Assembly: GCF_958450345.1 (NCBI RefSeq)
Contig: NC_088784.1
Location: 47,069,278-47,133,277, forward strand
Direction: 5' to 3'
DNA length: 64,000 nucleotides
Source: Calliphora vicina
Lineage: Eukaryota; Arthropoda; Insecta; Diptera; Calliphoridae
How positions within the stretch are numbered: position 1 is the stretch's first letter; every line of letters starts with the position of its first letter. The notes under the pieces were generated by a model. That model ran no database searches and had not been told where the DNA came from. It saw only the letters and a list, made by a program, of their open reading frames with translations. Positions 45,340 through 56,035 of this stretch are shown piece by piece. A program made the translations under genes and the position numbers.

Positions 45340-45895
45340 TTTTTAAAAAATATTTATATTTTGAGATTGTGCTCTATACAGTCCAAATGGGATGGAAAGC
45401 CATTGGTTCATAAAGTTCAGAACTGTTTAGCTTATATTCAGAATTTATTTCAGATCGGAGTAATTTGACTCTCTGAAGTAATGGCTTTCCACCGTATTAG
45501 GACTAGATCGAGCACAATTCCAAAATGTAACCATTTTTTCAAATTTTCCATGTGACTCTTTTAACAAAATCTGAAATTTCACTATTTTTAAATTAATATG
45601 AAATAAATTCTGAATATAAACTATACATTTCTGAAAACTAGTACCACATTTTAGAATTTTTTAATGTTCATGTGTCTCTCATGTATCTGGTCCAAAAATA
45701 TGCTAAAAGCAAATACATCAACGATAGTTCATAAATAATTATTTAATTTGTAAAAAATTTATTATTATATATTTAAACTGAATGATCGGTAAAACAATTT
45801 TTTTTTTGGTTTTAAATCATAAAATGTTAAATGAGCTGAAAATAATGCAGCTCTGTTAACCTAACAGTCTTTGAGTACGAGGTATGTTAGTGTAT
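45340..45895. mobile_element. Foldback family FB-B, deleted copy
   Basis: It carries a partial + unit (ttgtgctctatacagtccaa), then switches within one unit at about 45471 to the - orientation and continues with the right-arm end: catgtgtctctcatgtatct, then gcagctctgttaacctaaca. It stops at tatgttagt, where the Harbinger element begins. Most internal units are missing, consistent with recombination between inverted units. Confidence 0.75.
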
Positions 45896-46789
45896 GTTTC
45901 AGTGTTGCCACTTCATGTTCTGGTTTTACAATCAGAACGAAAGTGAAAATTTTCGAAATTTTTCGTGTTCTTGCGATCAAATCAGAACGTTTTTTCCTTT
46001 TTTTATTCGTTTTATTCCGTGTAAAAAAATCTTATCGAATGTAAATAGAACATCATTTTTTTCTAACAAATATCCATTATATTATACATTTAGTGCCTAT
46101 TATTTAAAATTCATTCTTTTTTTATTTATTTCTGGTTATATTTTCATTTTTGGTATAATGTTTATACATTAAAAAATTATTTAAAAAAACTAATTCATTT
46201 CATTCGTTTTTTCTTGAAAATGAGCAAACTAAATCGGTAACGCATATTTAAATGCTTTTTTTAAAGATATTTTGCTTTCACCATAAAATAAATATGAAAA
46301 ACCATTAATATGAAATGTATTTCATATTTTGAAATGTTAAGATTAACATATTTTGTAATAACTATCAATAAATTAGGGTTTTAAATAAATATTGATTAAA
46401 ATTTACAAAATTTTGTCAAATCAGAATTATGTTTATTAAAGTTCGAAAAACCAGCGCTGCCAATATAAATAAACATTGATAAAAATAGTGGTGCCAGCGT
46501 AATTCAGTTAACATTTGTTGCAATTGCTTGGTTATAATTAAATTTTGAAACAAGTAAATTAAGTGTAAAATAACATTCTAATAAAGTTAAAAAACGTTGT
46601 AAATCTGTTTTACAACATTTTTGTACCAAAACAAAATTACCTTATTTGAGGAACTTACATGTGACATCTCTATCAGAACATATGACATTTAAACATATGT
46701 TCGATCATATGGTGATAAAATACGCGGTAACAGAATTTAAAAAAAAGAAAATTTGTTTAAAAAATAGTTTTGGTGATAAAAAACAAAAT

Positions 46790-47403
46790 GTAAGTTACAT
46801 ATTTGTGAGAATTTAATTCGTATATTTTATAAAAAATATCATCTTTGTAGGGGCAAACATAGAAATGCCAAACAAGATGAGATAATCCTCAAATTTATGT
46901 CTGAGAATTCAGGAGTGACTAGAGGTTTTTTTAAAGGAGACAAAATTGTGCTTGAGGAAATGTGGTCCAGGCATCGACATATATTAAAACTCCTCTCAAA
47001 AGAAAACGACAAGATGAGTACGAGCATTTAATGGAGAACGAAACTAAACAAATAGAAAACGTTGGGATCGAAATGGTAAAATTACGTGAAATTAATGAAC
47101 AATTGGTTGGTTGCCTTGAAAGTATTGGACAATAGTTGGACAATATTGGAAATCTATGACAAATATGACAAAATAATAGAAATAAAACAAGCAAAGCTAG
47201 AAGAATCTATGAAACAACGTTATCAAGAATATACTCACTTCATTCAAAATCAAAAACATAAGGTGCAGAAACTGGAGATCCAACTTCAACAAATTGAAAA
47301 GAAGAAGTTAGATAGAACTATTACAAACAATAAACTTAACTATTTTTTTAAACGTTTAAGAATTAATCCCCTTATTTTGGAAATTACCTCAACTACATTT
47401 TAA
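46790..47403 (+). pseudogene. Harbinger accessory (MADF/Myb-like) gene, damaged
   Basis: In this family the second protein binds DNA and helps the transposase. The start codon appears to be split by an intron: aacaaaaAT|gtaagt at about 46798 and ttgtag|GGGCAAACAT at 46851 splice to give ATGGGC, then KHRNAKQDEIILKFMSENSG, FFKGDK and LEEMWSRHRHIL, a Myb/SANT/MADF-type pattern of hydrophobic and Trp residues. A frameshift and stops follow at about 46990-47085. A second open frame (47086-47403) continues with a charged, coiled-coil-like stretch (KQAKLEESMKQRYQEYTHF, VQKLEIQLQQIEKKK). The identity is inferred from position and residue pattern, since I cannot assign the domain exactly. It converges on the transposase gene 250 bp away. 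Confidence 0.6.
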
Positions 47404-47652
47404 AATATTTCCATACATATTTTTAAACATTAAAAAAGTATCTAAAAATATTCCCAAAAGTTGGTAAATTGATTTGCTAAATAAGAGGGATAGTTTCATT
47501 CTCTTATATTTAAAGATTATTTTATATAAAAATATACAAAAATGTATACTGTATGTATTTGAATTAATATTTTAAGTTGTTATGACCTGAATTCAGTACA
47601 AAAAATGTTGTTATTTTTTTTAATAAAAGTGATTTTATATAATAAAACAAAT

Positions 47653-48466
47653 TTAATTTGATCTTAAACTGTTGGCAATGTTGTTGCGTATTGTTACTGC
47701 ATCTTCTATTATGGTTGGTTCTAACACAATGTTTTCAGGAATGCCATCATCTTCCATTGCATATTCTCCATGATCTGTGTCTTGAACTATGAAGTCATCC
47801 ATTGGAATGTTGTAGCTTTTGCAAATATTGTGCATTTCACAACATACATTAATTATTTTCACCACCTTCTGCGGTGTTGTGCTTAGTAAGAAACGAAAGC
47901 GGCTTTTTAAATTACCAATTGTCCTTTCAATTATACTACGGCCAGAACAGTGTTTTTGATTAAATAAATGTTCATTGGTACCAAATTCTGGGTTTCTGTA
48001 CGGCGTCATAAGATATGGTTCCAATCCATATCCATAGTCCCCAAGGACAATTATATTTTCACTATTTTCGACGATAAAATTTTTTGGCCTCACTCATCCG
48101 CCAGATAAAGGCATCGTGACATGAACCAGGGTGACAAGCATCCACTGCTCTAATCCGCATTTCATAATCACAAACCTAAACAAATATGTTAAAAAATTAA
48201 CAAATTATCTATGCATATACACTTACGATCATGGCGTTGATACTAAAGTACCATTTACGATTATAAAAAAGGGATTCGTCTGATGATGGTCGAATTATCC
48301 TGACATGGGTGCCATCAACGCACCCAATTACGTTTGGTATACCAAATTTTTCCAAAAAATGTAATTTTGACGTCCTTGTTTGAGTTTCTGTCATCTTTAG
48401 TGTTATCCAAGTCGAACATAGTGTGCTTTCCATCAAATCAATGACCTTCCACATGATCTTTGACAT
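47653..48466 (-). pseudogene. HARBI1-like transposase (DDE_Tnp_4) with intron, frameshifted
   Basis: The first part (48466 down to about 48230) gives FGIPNVIGCVDGTHVRIIRP (first catalytic Asp) and FYNRKWYFSINAMI. After ATGATC is a donor gtaagt (48229 downward), then an intron of about 50 bp ending ttgtttag, and then VCDYEMRIRAVDACHPGS and CHDAFIWRMSEA. A 1-base shift in an A run near 48085 moves to the frame at 47653-48093: ENIIVLGDYGYGLEPYLMTP (second Asp), FNQKHCSGRSIIERTIGNLK (catalytic Glu) and MHNICKSYN. All three acidic residues are present. The single A-run shift could be an assembly error. The N-terminus before 48466 is short, so it may be incomplete. Confidence 0.88.
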
Positions 48467-48639
48467 AGTGCTTCTTTACAAATGAATTATTATGAAGCAA
48501 TAGTATTGACAAGAAAATCAGATGTTTTTATATTTTGCCACTTCGAAAACTAATTTCGAATATTCGAAGTTTATACGATTTGAGAACACCAAATTTCAAT
48601 TTCGTGTGATTTTACAAAATCGTTCTAATGGCAACTAGT

Positions 48640-48770
48640 TCTGAAATGAGAACAGGGGTGATTGTGTGTAATTTTAACTTGGATGTGTAGCCCATGTGTA
48701 ATTGAGTGAATGTGTAATCCATGTGTAATTTTAATTCATGTGTAATTTTAAATTGCAATTATATCCAAAA
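48640..48770. repeat. Minisatellite of atgtgtaat motifs
   Basis: tgtgtaattttaa and catgtgtaat(tt) recur six to seven times between about 48662 and 48760 with variable spacing. No gene. Confidence 0.65.
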
Positions 48771-49385
48771 TATATTGTCAATGTATGTCTTTTATCTACA
48801 TTTTGGATTTTAATTGAATGAATGAATTATGGATTGTTCAGATTTTAAAACCGACTGAAATAAATATGTACGTTTATATGAGGGAAAGTAGCTACATATA
48901 TCCTCTATTTTAGTTGATAAATAAAAAATCCAGTATTTCTAAATGTATTCATATTTATTATTACTCGTTTGTTACTCAGTATAATGGAATTATTATATGA
49001 GGATATGACTCAAGTTTTAACAAAATTAACATTAAGGTTTGCAGAAAAATACGATAAGTAATTTGGAGATTGCTATGTTTGGTTTTCCAAGTGGTCATTT
49101 CGCCATTAGTGATAGTTTTGCTTGCGTAATATTGGTAATAGAAACTAAATTTTAGTTTATATTAAAGACTTTTAATTCCAACATGAAAAAATATAAAACA
49201 ACAAATAGTATTCAATAACTTATACATTTTTACAAGTTATTACAAATTTTTATTGGAAAAACGTTAATTTTCAATTATAATTTTAAATTGTTTATAGTAT
49301 AAGGGTACCGGTATTTACAGATAACGGTATAAACTATTATATCGGTAACGGTAATTGCAGTTATTTCGGGGTAACGTTAGCCAAT
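48771..49385. other. AT-rich spacer
   Basis: No gene. Near 49300-49380 are alternating ggtaccggtatt / ataacggtat phrases, a degenerate short repeat. Confidence 0.4.
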
Positions 49386-49389
49386 CTTA

Positions 49390-49965
49390 AGAGAAAACAA
49401 GTAAGAGTGCTATATTCGCTATGCCGAATCTTATATACCCTTTACCTTTGTTGTGGATGCATTATTATATTTTATAATAATTAGTATATATGTATGTATA
49501 TTGCCCACTTTCAGTACAGCATCCTAAATATACCAAGAACACTTTTAAAAATTGTAGAAGTTACAAACGAAACAAAACACCAAAAAACAAAATACGCAAA
49601 GCAATGAAACCAACACACATCCAAACATACGTATTAAAGGCCTGCACAAGACAACATTTTGTAGAAAAATGTCTTACTTCAAAATTTGATGCTTTGTTTT
49701 GTTGTGTGGACGCGCACATCATGTTGTTCAATGTCATCGCGCCGCAAAAACCATGTTGTACCATGTCATTGCGCCGCGAAAACCTTGTTGTGCCATGTCA
49801 TGTCTATAACTATTGATGATGCTGTTGTTATGTGTGGTAGCTTGAATTGAATTGATGTTAACAAGTGTCGCATTGTTAGGCAGAATAAAATTGCATAGCA
49901 GAATGAAATTGTACATAACTGCTGAACTGTGAAAATCTGAGAACTATTATTATTTAGCATTATAT
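49390..49965. repeat. Dispersed repeat, with ~37-bp tandem units at 49720-49800
   Basis: It starts with caagtaagagtgctatattc and gccgaatcttatataccc, a phrase I recall as a common calyptrate fly repeat (unverified). At 49720-49800 a unit of about 37 bp (atgttgt-c-atgtcat-gcgccgc-aaaacc) repeats about three times. The block acgcaaagcaatgaaaccaa at 49595 recurs at 51528. Overlapping frames on both strands are not convincing genes. Confidence 0.55.
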
Positions 49966-51005
49966 ATTTTTTTTTAAATATTTAGAACAAATAATATAAG
50001 GATTTTTAAAAATATAAATAATAAAGTGTAACACAGGAAAAAGAAATTCATAATTGGAATGAATTTTTTAATAAATATTATTAATCGAACATGAATTTTT
50101 TCCAAACTTTTTTCATTCAGAATAAGAACATGTTCATAAATATTATTAATTTGTACATGAAGGAAATTTTTAATTTTTTTACACAAATTTGTTGCTATTT
50201 TATAATAAATTGCATTATGTAGTTCAAATATTTTTGTATAATATCCCAATATTGGCCAATATTTCTAAATGTATAGAAAAGTCTGAAACGTATACATATT
50301 TTCTCATTGTATAGCTGAAAATCATAAAAAAATTAAATATTTTCCAAGAAAAATTTCAAACATTTTTGAATAACATAAAAATATACTAGAAAATTTAAAT
50401 AATTTTGTTCAAGCCTTCTAGATTTTATTTGAAAACAAAAAATAGGGAAAAAAATTCTGTGAAGTTACGCAATAAATGCCCTACACTTTTTCTTCAAATC
50501 GTTGGGCAGTTGCTTTTGTTCCATTGGATCATTTTAGTAGATTTATATTTTTGTAGCAATTATGCCGCGAACGATTCAGAGACACTTCATTAAATTTAAA
50601 CATTAAATATATTATAAACTTCACCGTTAAGGATTTATACATTAATTTAATTTTCTTTAATTAAACACCGTCTAATAGGCCAATTGGCTTTGTTCATGAA
50701 GTTTTATTTTATTTAGCAATGTAATTATTAAATGTCCCGTTAATAATATTCGAGCGGTTGTACCTAAGTCAGGTAGTATTTAAAATATGTATGTGAAACA
50801 CATTACATTTTTAATTCCATGAAAATTATTGGCATTTTATGGCTTATATTCCACGTATTCCTTTTAAAGTAATAATATAACAGGTAATATTACTAAATAT
50901 TGTAAAATTTTCCAAAACAACATTGAAAAAACCCATTGGTGTACTTTCGTATTTTTATTTTGACCTACTATATAATATAAATTTCAGTTGTATTTTTATA
51001 GTCAA
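49966..51005. other. AT-rich spacer, nothing recognised
   Basis: No gene and no element end. The minus frame at 49974-50249 and the plus frame at 50405-50593 lack motifs. Confidence 0.4.
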
Positions 51006-51191
51006 CTAGCTTGACTCGGTGCGCTTCGCTAGCCCTGTCGTAGTACAAAAATATATAGCCTATTGACGCTTCCCAGTAAGGATCTATCTACGTTCCAAAT
51101 TTCAATAAAATCGGTTCAGCCGTTTAGGCGTGATGCTCAAACAAATAAACAAACCAACAAACTTACAAAGACATTTATATATTAATATAGA
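51006..51191 (-). mobile_element. Mini-Helitron, 186 bp
   Basis: On the minus strand it starts TCTATATTAATATATAAATG after an A and ends CGCACCGAGTCAAGCTAG before a T: 5' TC, 3' CTAG, A^T target, no duplication. The interior includes ccaaatttcaataaaatcgg and ttcagccgtttaggcgtgat, a phrase found in many insect dispersed repeats. Ends match those at 8239/9878 and 37749. Confidence 0.78.
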
Positions 51192-51419
51192 TTTTTTCTT
51201 ATTGCACACAATAAATACTACAAGTGAATTGAAATCATCTCATACAAAAAAGGCCTCATACATGATTTAAATGACTTGAAATTATTTTCCATGTCATCCA
51301 TGCATCTGTTAATTTTTTTAATGTTGTGTGTGTTATGATGTTGTTAAAATGATGCTGCGTTTGTTTTTTGTTTTGATATACATTGCCTTTGCGTGTTGCT
51401 GTTAAGTAGGTAAAAGAAC

Positions 51420-51620
51420 ATAACATGACATGACAAAAGCATCATGTGGCAATTGTCTTCGTGTTAAACAATGCAGCTTGTGCAGGTCTTTAATACGTAT
51501 TGTTGCTTTTTTGTCAAAACAAAACACGCAAAGCAATGAAACCAACACACATCCAAACATACGTTTTGTTGCTTTTTTGTCAAAGCATGCAGTGTTGGCA
51601 ACTTTTGCATTTTAGAATGT
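51420..51620. repeat. Direct-repeat patch shared with 49590
   Basis: cgtattgttgcttttttgtc and cgttttgttgcttttttgtc occur 66 bp apart, with acgcaaagcaatgaaaccaa and cacacatccaaacatacg between them, which are also at 49595-49632. No gene. Confidence 0.6.
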
Positions 51621-52033
51621 ACTGCGCATCAGATGCAGCGCAGTGATGCATTTCCGAAAAGGCCCGTCTTTTTTTTATGAAATTTTCAGAGGTTGTCTCA
51701 GATTTTTGCTCATATCTCCGTTATTTATGGATGGATTTTAAATATTTAACTTCTCGAAAGCATGTCTGACAGAATTATTCAAGATTTGGATCCCGAATAT
51801 ATCTGGGGTTTTCAACAGAAAGACGGACATGGCTTAACCGTCTCCACTATCTATAAGGATCCAGAATATTCACGAAGGTGAAAGGTATAAACACAATAAC
51901 GTAGGAATTTGTGTGAGAAAAATTTATTTACAAATTGTTACTAGTTATTTTTTGTACCCGTTAGAACTGTTTTGTGTTTATGCTATTGTCTGTCTGGTTT
52001 CTGGTGTGTGTTTTAAATAACAAACAATAAAAT
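51621..52033. other. Spacer with dispersed-repeat tail
   Basis: Includes caacagaaagacggacatggc near 51820, a tail-like phrase also present in similar form near 29405. No gene. Confidence 0.4.
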
Positions 52034-52164
52034 TAGGGTTGCCAGACCGGCTTGATTTGTCTTGATTGTCAAGCTTTTTCAATGCATGTCAAGAATCAAG
52101 AAAAAATTTAATTTGTCAAGCTAAAAAGGAATTTTAGAATTTTTTTCATCAAAAACATAGGCGA

Positions 52165-52593
52165 TGTTGAAGTTGAATAAGCTCCAGGTCTCCACTATAG
52201 ATTGTAAACACAGAGTTTTTAGGTTTTAGAAAATATTTAATTTTATTTATTAATCTTTTAATCGCTGTTGTTAAAAAACTCTTATGTTAAAATTCTTTTT
52301 GGTATGGTGGCCAAGAACAGTTTTTGGGTTATTGTTTCTAATTGCGAACTCACCAAAAATGGACACCATTACTCTATTTATAGTAGAAATCTTTAGGTAA
52401 TTTTTAACCGTGTGGAATTTTAAATAGTTACAATATATAAAAAACAGTATGTCACAAATTTACAGATTTCACTCAACAAATACATATGTATATAAATTTG
52501 ACGTTTACAAAATTCTTACAATGTGAAGTTAACAATAATACAAAAGAGGTTAACGATTACTTTTAAAAATATAAATAGACAGTGGCGGTAACA
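52165..52593 (-). repeat. BEL/Pao 3' LTR (429 bp)
   Basis: Begins TG and ends CA on either strand (tgttgaag...ggtaaca) and pairs with 61139-61567 at equal length. Differences noted by eye: a/t in the gctcc-ggtctcc phrase, c/a in aaaatt-tttttgg, g/t in acagttttt-ggtt, and t/c in taaccg-gtgg. That is about 1% divergence. Confidence 0.96.
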
Positions 52594-52602
52594 CCCCTCC
52601 CC
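52594..52602 (-). other. Polypurine tract of the BEL/Pao element
   Basis: On the coding strand ggggagggg lies directly before the 3' LTR, the expected place and composition for the plus-strand primer. Confidence 0.8.
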
Positions 52603-52628
52603 AGTAAGACGAAAAGTATGTTGACGAC

Positions 52629-53192
52629 TTACTCCATTTGCTGAGCCACGTCCAAAACTGCCAGTTTAGCTGCAGGTCTCTCTAAAATACCAGACGTCGT
52701 CATGACTTTAGCTTTACGTACTTGACCATCTGCAGACTTGTATACTTCTATGATTCGTCCTTTGGGCCACACATTCCTTGGATTTGCAGGGTCAACCACT
52801 ACCACCAATTCGCCAATAGCTAATGGTTTAGCTTTCTCGAACCACTTCGATCTGCAAGTTAATGTTGGCAAATATTCGGTCACCCATCTTCTCCAAAATA
52901 TATCTGCATACTGCTGACAACGTAACCAACATTCTCGCAAAACAACACCGTCATCATCATATGTAGCAAGAGGCTTAATGCCATTTGAACTTCCCAAAAG
53001 AAAGTGATTAGGTGTTATGGCTTCTCCATTTTCGCTTTCAACTGGAACATAAGTTAATGGTCGGGAGTTAATAATGGTTTCCTCCTCAGCCATCATACTT
53101 TTTAACGTTTCATCACATGGGCACCTTTCATGTTTTATTTTGTAAAGGACCGTTTTTACGGAACGGACCAAACGTTCCCAGGCCCCGCCCAT
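52629..53192 (-). pseudogene. BEL/Pao integrase end and C-terminal domain
   Basis: Starts at MGGAWERLVRSVKTVLY, which holds the catalytic Glu of the integrase core, and continues with EEETIINSRPLTYVP and ITPNHFLLGSS. It then enters the C-terminal domain (WRRWVTEYLPTL, KWFEKAKPLAIGELVVVVD, WPKGRIIEVY) that follows the core in BEL/Pao pol. The frame runs ~188 codons to a stop just before the polypurine tract. A 1-base loss in the gccccc run and an earlier stop separate it from the upstream core. Confidence 0.9.
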
Positions 53193-53998
53193 ATGGGGGC
53201 AGATGGTGGGTTAAAATTCCACTTTGTAATTGAATTGGTAAAGTTACGAACCAATTAATTTTTGTTCACCTCCTTCAAAGCTTCCTGTAATTCACGATCA
53301 GCCCCCACAAAGTTTGTCCCATTATCGCTGAAAAATTCTCTTGGTTGTCCTCGACGTGCAGTAAAATTACGGATCGCCATAATACATGAGCTTGTGTTGA
53401 GAGTATGGACAATTTCAATGTGGACAGCTCTAATTGTCAGGCATGTAAATAAAGCGCCATATCTTTTTTCCTTATGGCGATTCACTGTAACATATAGGGG
53501 ACCAAAAAAATCCAGACCCGTAAAAGTGAAAGGCGACTGAAAGGCACCAAGGCGAGCTCTGAGCAACTTAGCCATTTGAGGAAACACTGGCAAAACATTT
53601 TTCACTATACACATCTGGCATTGTCGTACAACAAGTTTACAAACAACTCTTAGTTTTGGGATATAATATCTTTGCAGTATTTCATTTACGACGGTCTCGT
53701 GGTTAATATGATGGTACATATTATGGTAGTGCAATATTAGTAGTTTTGTAATGCGACAATATTTTGGTAAAATAGCTGGATGCTTAAATTCTTCAGGTAT
53801 GTCTGCATTTTCAATCCTTCCAGCCACACGAAGTACACCAGTATTATCAATAAATGGAGATAGTTTAAATAAAAAGCTAGTTTTTGGTAAATTTTTGTTC
53901 TGTTGAATACACTTTATTTCATTACAAAACGTTTGTTGTTGAGCTTGTTTCAATAAAATTAATTCGGCCTTGAATAATTCATCTTGTGTTAACTCCAT
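53193..53998 (-). pseudogene. BEL/Pao integrase zinc-binding and core domain
   Basis: Contains an HHCC-type zinc finger (ILHYHNMYHHINHETVV, then RQCQMCIV) and two integrase core aspartates, in FTGLDFFGPLYV and REFFSDNGTNF. After NKN there is a stop, then readable NSITKWNFNPPSAP before the frameshift into the next segment. The upstream joint near 53998 is also shifted. The integrase inserts the DNA copy into the genome; here it is broken in at least three places. Confidence 0.9.
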
Positions 53999-55132
53999 CT
54001 ATTTGTTTGGTTTTCAGACGATTACAAAAGCGAATTACAAATGCAGTCGTTCGTAAAACTCTACACCAGCGAGAAAAGCGTTCAGCGTTAATAAATAGTT
54101 CTACACTTTGTATAAGCAGACTATGTTGTTTCAATTCCAGTTATGTTTGTAATAAATTTGTAATTTTAACTTGCCATTTATTTTCAGGAAATTTAAGAAA
54201 TTCTGGACCAGAACTAGAATCTGATATATCTGGTTTCTTCGCCCACTTAGTTGCTTCGTCAGCCACATTATTTTTCCCAGATATCCATAACCATTCGTTT
54301 ATCTCAGAATTGTCTAAAATCTCGCTTATTCGTACGGCAACAAACTGATGTTATTTTCGGTGGTCTGAGCGTATCCAACTCAAGACAGTTTGCGAATCTA
54401 ACCAAAATACCTTTCTATTAATATTGACAGAATGATTTTGAATAATGGTATTGGCTAATCGGGCACCAATTACAGCCGCCATCAGTTCTAATCGTGGTAT
54501 TGAAACTACTTTCAATGGTGCGACTCTAGTTTTCGACCCAATTAATGATACGACAACTTTATTACCATTAAAGATTCTAAAATACGACACAGCAGCATAG
54601 CCATTTTCGCTGGCATCAACGAATGTGTGTAACTGAACGTCAATGTTGTTGTAATTTGGTAATTCTTGAAGATAGCAACGGGGTATATTAATTTTGTTTA
54701 ATTGTGGTAAAAATGTTATCCAGTTTTTCCATTTAATGTGTTGCTCTTCTAAAATGGGTTCATCCCATTCTACACCACTTCTCCATACTTCCTGTAGAAC
54801 TATCTTTAAGTACATAAGAACATTTCCAATTAGACCTAGGGGGTCGTATATACTCATTAAAATTCTTAAAACATCTCGTTTTGTTGGCTGTTTTTTCCCG
54901 AGGAAAATGTCACTATTAAGAATTGATAATGAAAGTTTAAATGTTATCATATCGTCAACGGGAACCCAGAATACGCCAAGCCCTTTTTCTGTATCAAGGC
55001 CATCGCTAATATTTAGGCAAATATTATTGGTGGATTTCTTTGAATTTAAATCTTGTAATACAATGTTGCTATTAGAACACCAATTTCTAATGTTAAAACC
55101 GGCTTGACTATGGATGTATCTAACATCTTTTG
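53999..55132 (-). pseudogene. BEL/Pao RT connection and RNase H (Peptidase_A17-like) region
   Basis: From 55132 the minus strand gives RLAKDVRYIHSQAGF, GLGVFWVPVDD, TKRDVLRILMSIYDPLGLIG, VDASENGYAAVSYFR, SIPRLELMAAVIGARL and FWLDSQTVLSWIRSDHRK, the conserved region of BEL/Pao pol including RNase H acidic residues (VDAS, LELMA, LDSQ). A stop directly follows SDHRK at 54351, then readable HQFVAVRISEIL and NVADEATKWAKK (another RNase H Asp) until further stops near 54150. Frameshifts at ~55133 and ~53998 bound it. Confidence 0.88.
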
Positions 55133-55783
55133 CTAGTCTTCTGTACTATCCGTCGAAGCTAAAAAATCATCTACATAGTGATTATCTTTTATGGCAGCAG
55201 CGGCTTCAGGATATTTATTTTCAAATTTTGACGCATTTAGGTTTTTTACGTATTGTGATATACAAGGTGCACATGATGCTCCAAAAATCAACACATTCAT
55301 AATGTACACATCTGGTTCCTTATTTCCATCACAACTGCGCCACAAAAACCGCTGTACATTACGATCTTCTTTGCGAATAAAAATCTGATGAAACATTTGT
55401 TCTATATCGCCGCATACAGCTACTTTTCTTTGACGGAATCGAAATAGAATAGATGGAAGCGACGCCAACATGTCAGGACCTTTGAGCAGAAAATTATTTA
55501 AAGAAACACCATTCGATTTTGCAGCTGCGTCCCATATTATTCTGGTTTTATTCGGTTTATTTTTATTGAACACGGGAAATATTGGCAAATACCACACATT
55601 TTGATCTATTTTTTCATCATTATAGTTTTGCTTGACATTTGTTATATATCCTTTATTTAAATATTCTGTAATTGTTTTTTCAAATATATCAAATAATTCT
55701 CTATTGTTTTTCAAAGATTTCTCAAGGCACAGTAATCTTTTCTTAGCCATATCAAAGCTTTGGGGTAATTTGACATTATTATA
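55133..55783 (-). pseudogene. BEL/Pao reverse transcriptase core
   Basis: It has RIIWDAAAKSNGVSLNNFLL, AVCGDIEQMFHQI (first Asp), RFLWRSCDG and NHYVDDFLAST (catalytic YVDD). The N-terminal side continues across the LINE insertion to RHYETALLWR at about 58580-58610, which is followed here by KLPQSF and MAKKRLLCLEKSL. A frameshift comes just after TDSTED at 55133. Confidence 0.92.
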
Positions 55784-55794
55784 TCGCCACAGTA
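55784..55794. repeat. Target duplication (tcgccacagta), LINE-C left side
   Basis: The 11-bp tcgccacagta here is repeated at 58565-58575, directly on either side of the inserted LINE and within the BEL RT reading frame. Confidence 0.92.
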
Positions 55795-56035
55795 GGTTAG
55801 GTTAGGTTTTCCAGGCAGCCACGAAATAAGGAAGAGAGAAAGAGCAGCTCACATGGGTCCATCAATGGTCCTTTTGTGTTACCTGAAAGTAGAAGAAAGA
55901 AGAAGAAAGAGGGACAGATATAAGTGAAAAAGGGAGAAGAAGAAGATTGAAGAAGTTAAGGAGGAGATGTAAGAAGAAAAAGAGAGGGAGGAGATCTTGG
56001 AGAATTTACGTGCCAATGAGTCGGCGATCATTGGG

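Larger units (their letters stand above)
45901..48636. mobile_element. PIF/Harbinger DNA transposon
   Basis: It has the two-gene layout typical of PIF/Harbinger elements: a + strand accessory gene and a - strand HARBI1-like transposase arranged tail to tail. Candidate ends are agtgttgcca at 45901 and tggcaact at 48629-48636, with similar subterminal text (ttttacaatca / ttttgtaaaatca). These are short and the TWA duplication is not resolved, so the boundaries are approximate. Both genes are damaged by frameshifts. Confidence 0.75.

Noticed and set aside
49490..49960. Open frames on both strands around 49490-49960
   Set aside because: They translate a ~37-bp tandem repeat and a dispersed repeat; no protein motif.
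53262..54348. Plus-strand frames across the BEL integrase region
   Set aside because: Antisense shadows of the BEL pol gene, which has conserved catalytic motifs on the minus strand.
55795..55811. Telomeric TTAGG array
   Set aside because: Only about three units, lying exactly at a LINE 3' end bounded by a target duplication; not a telomere.
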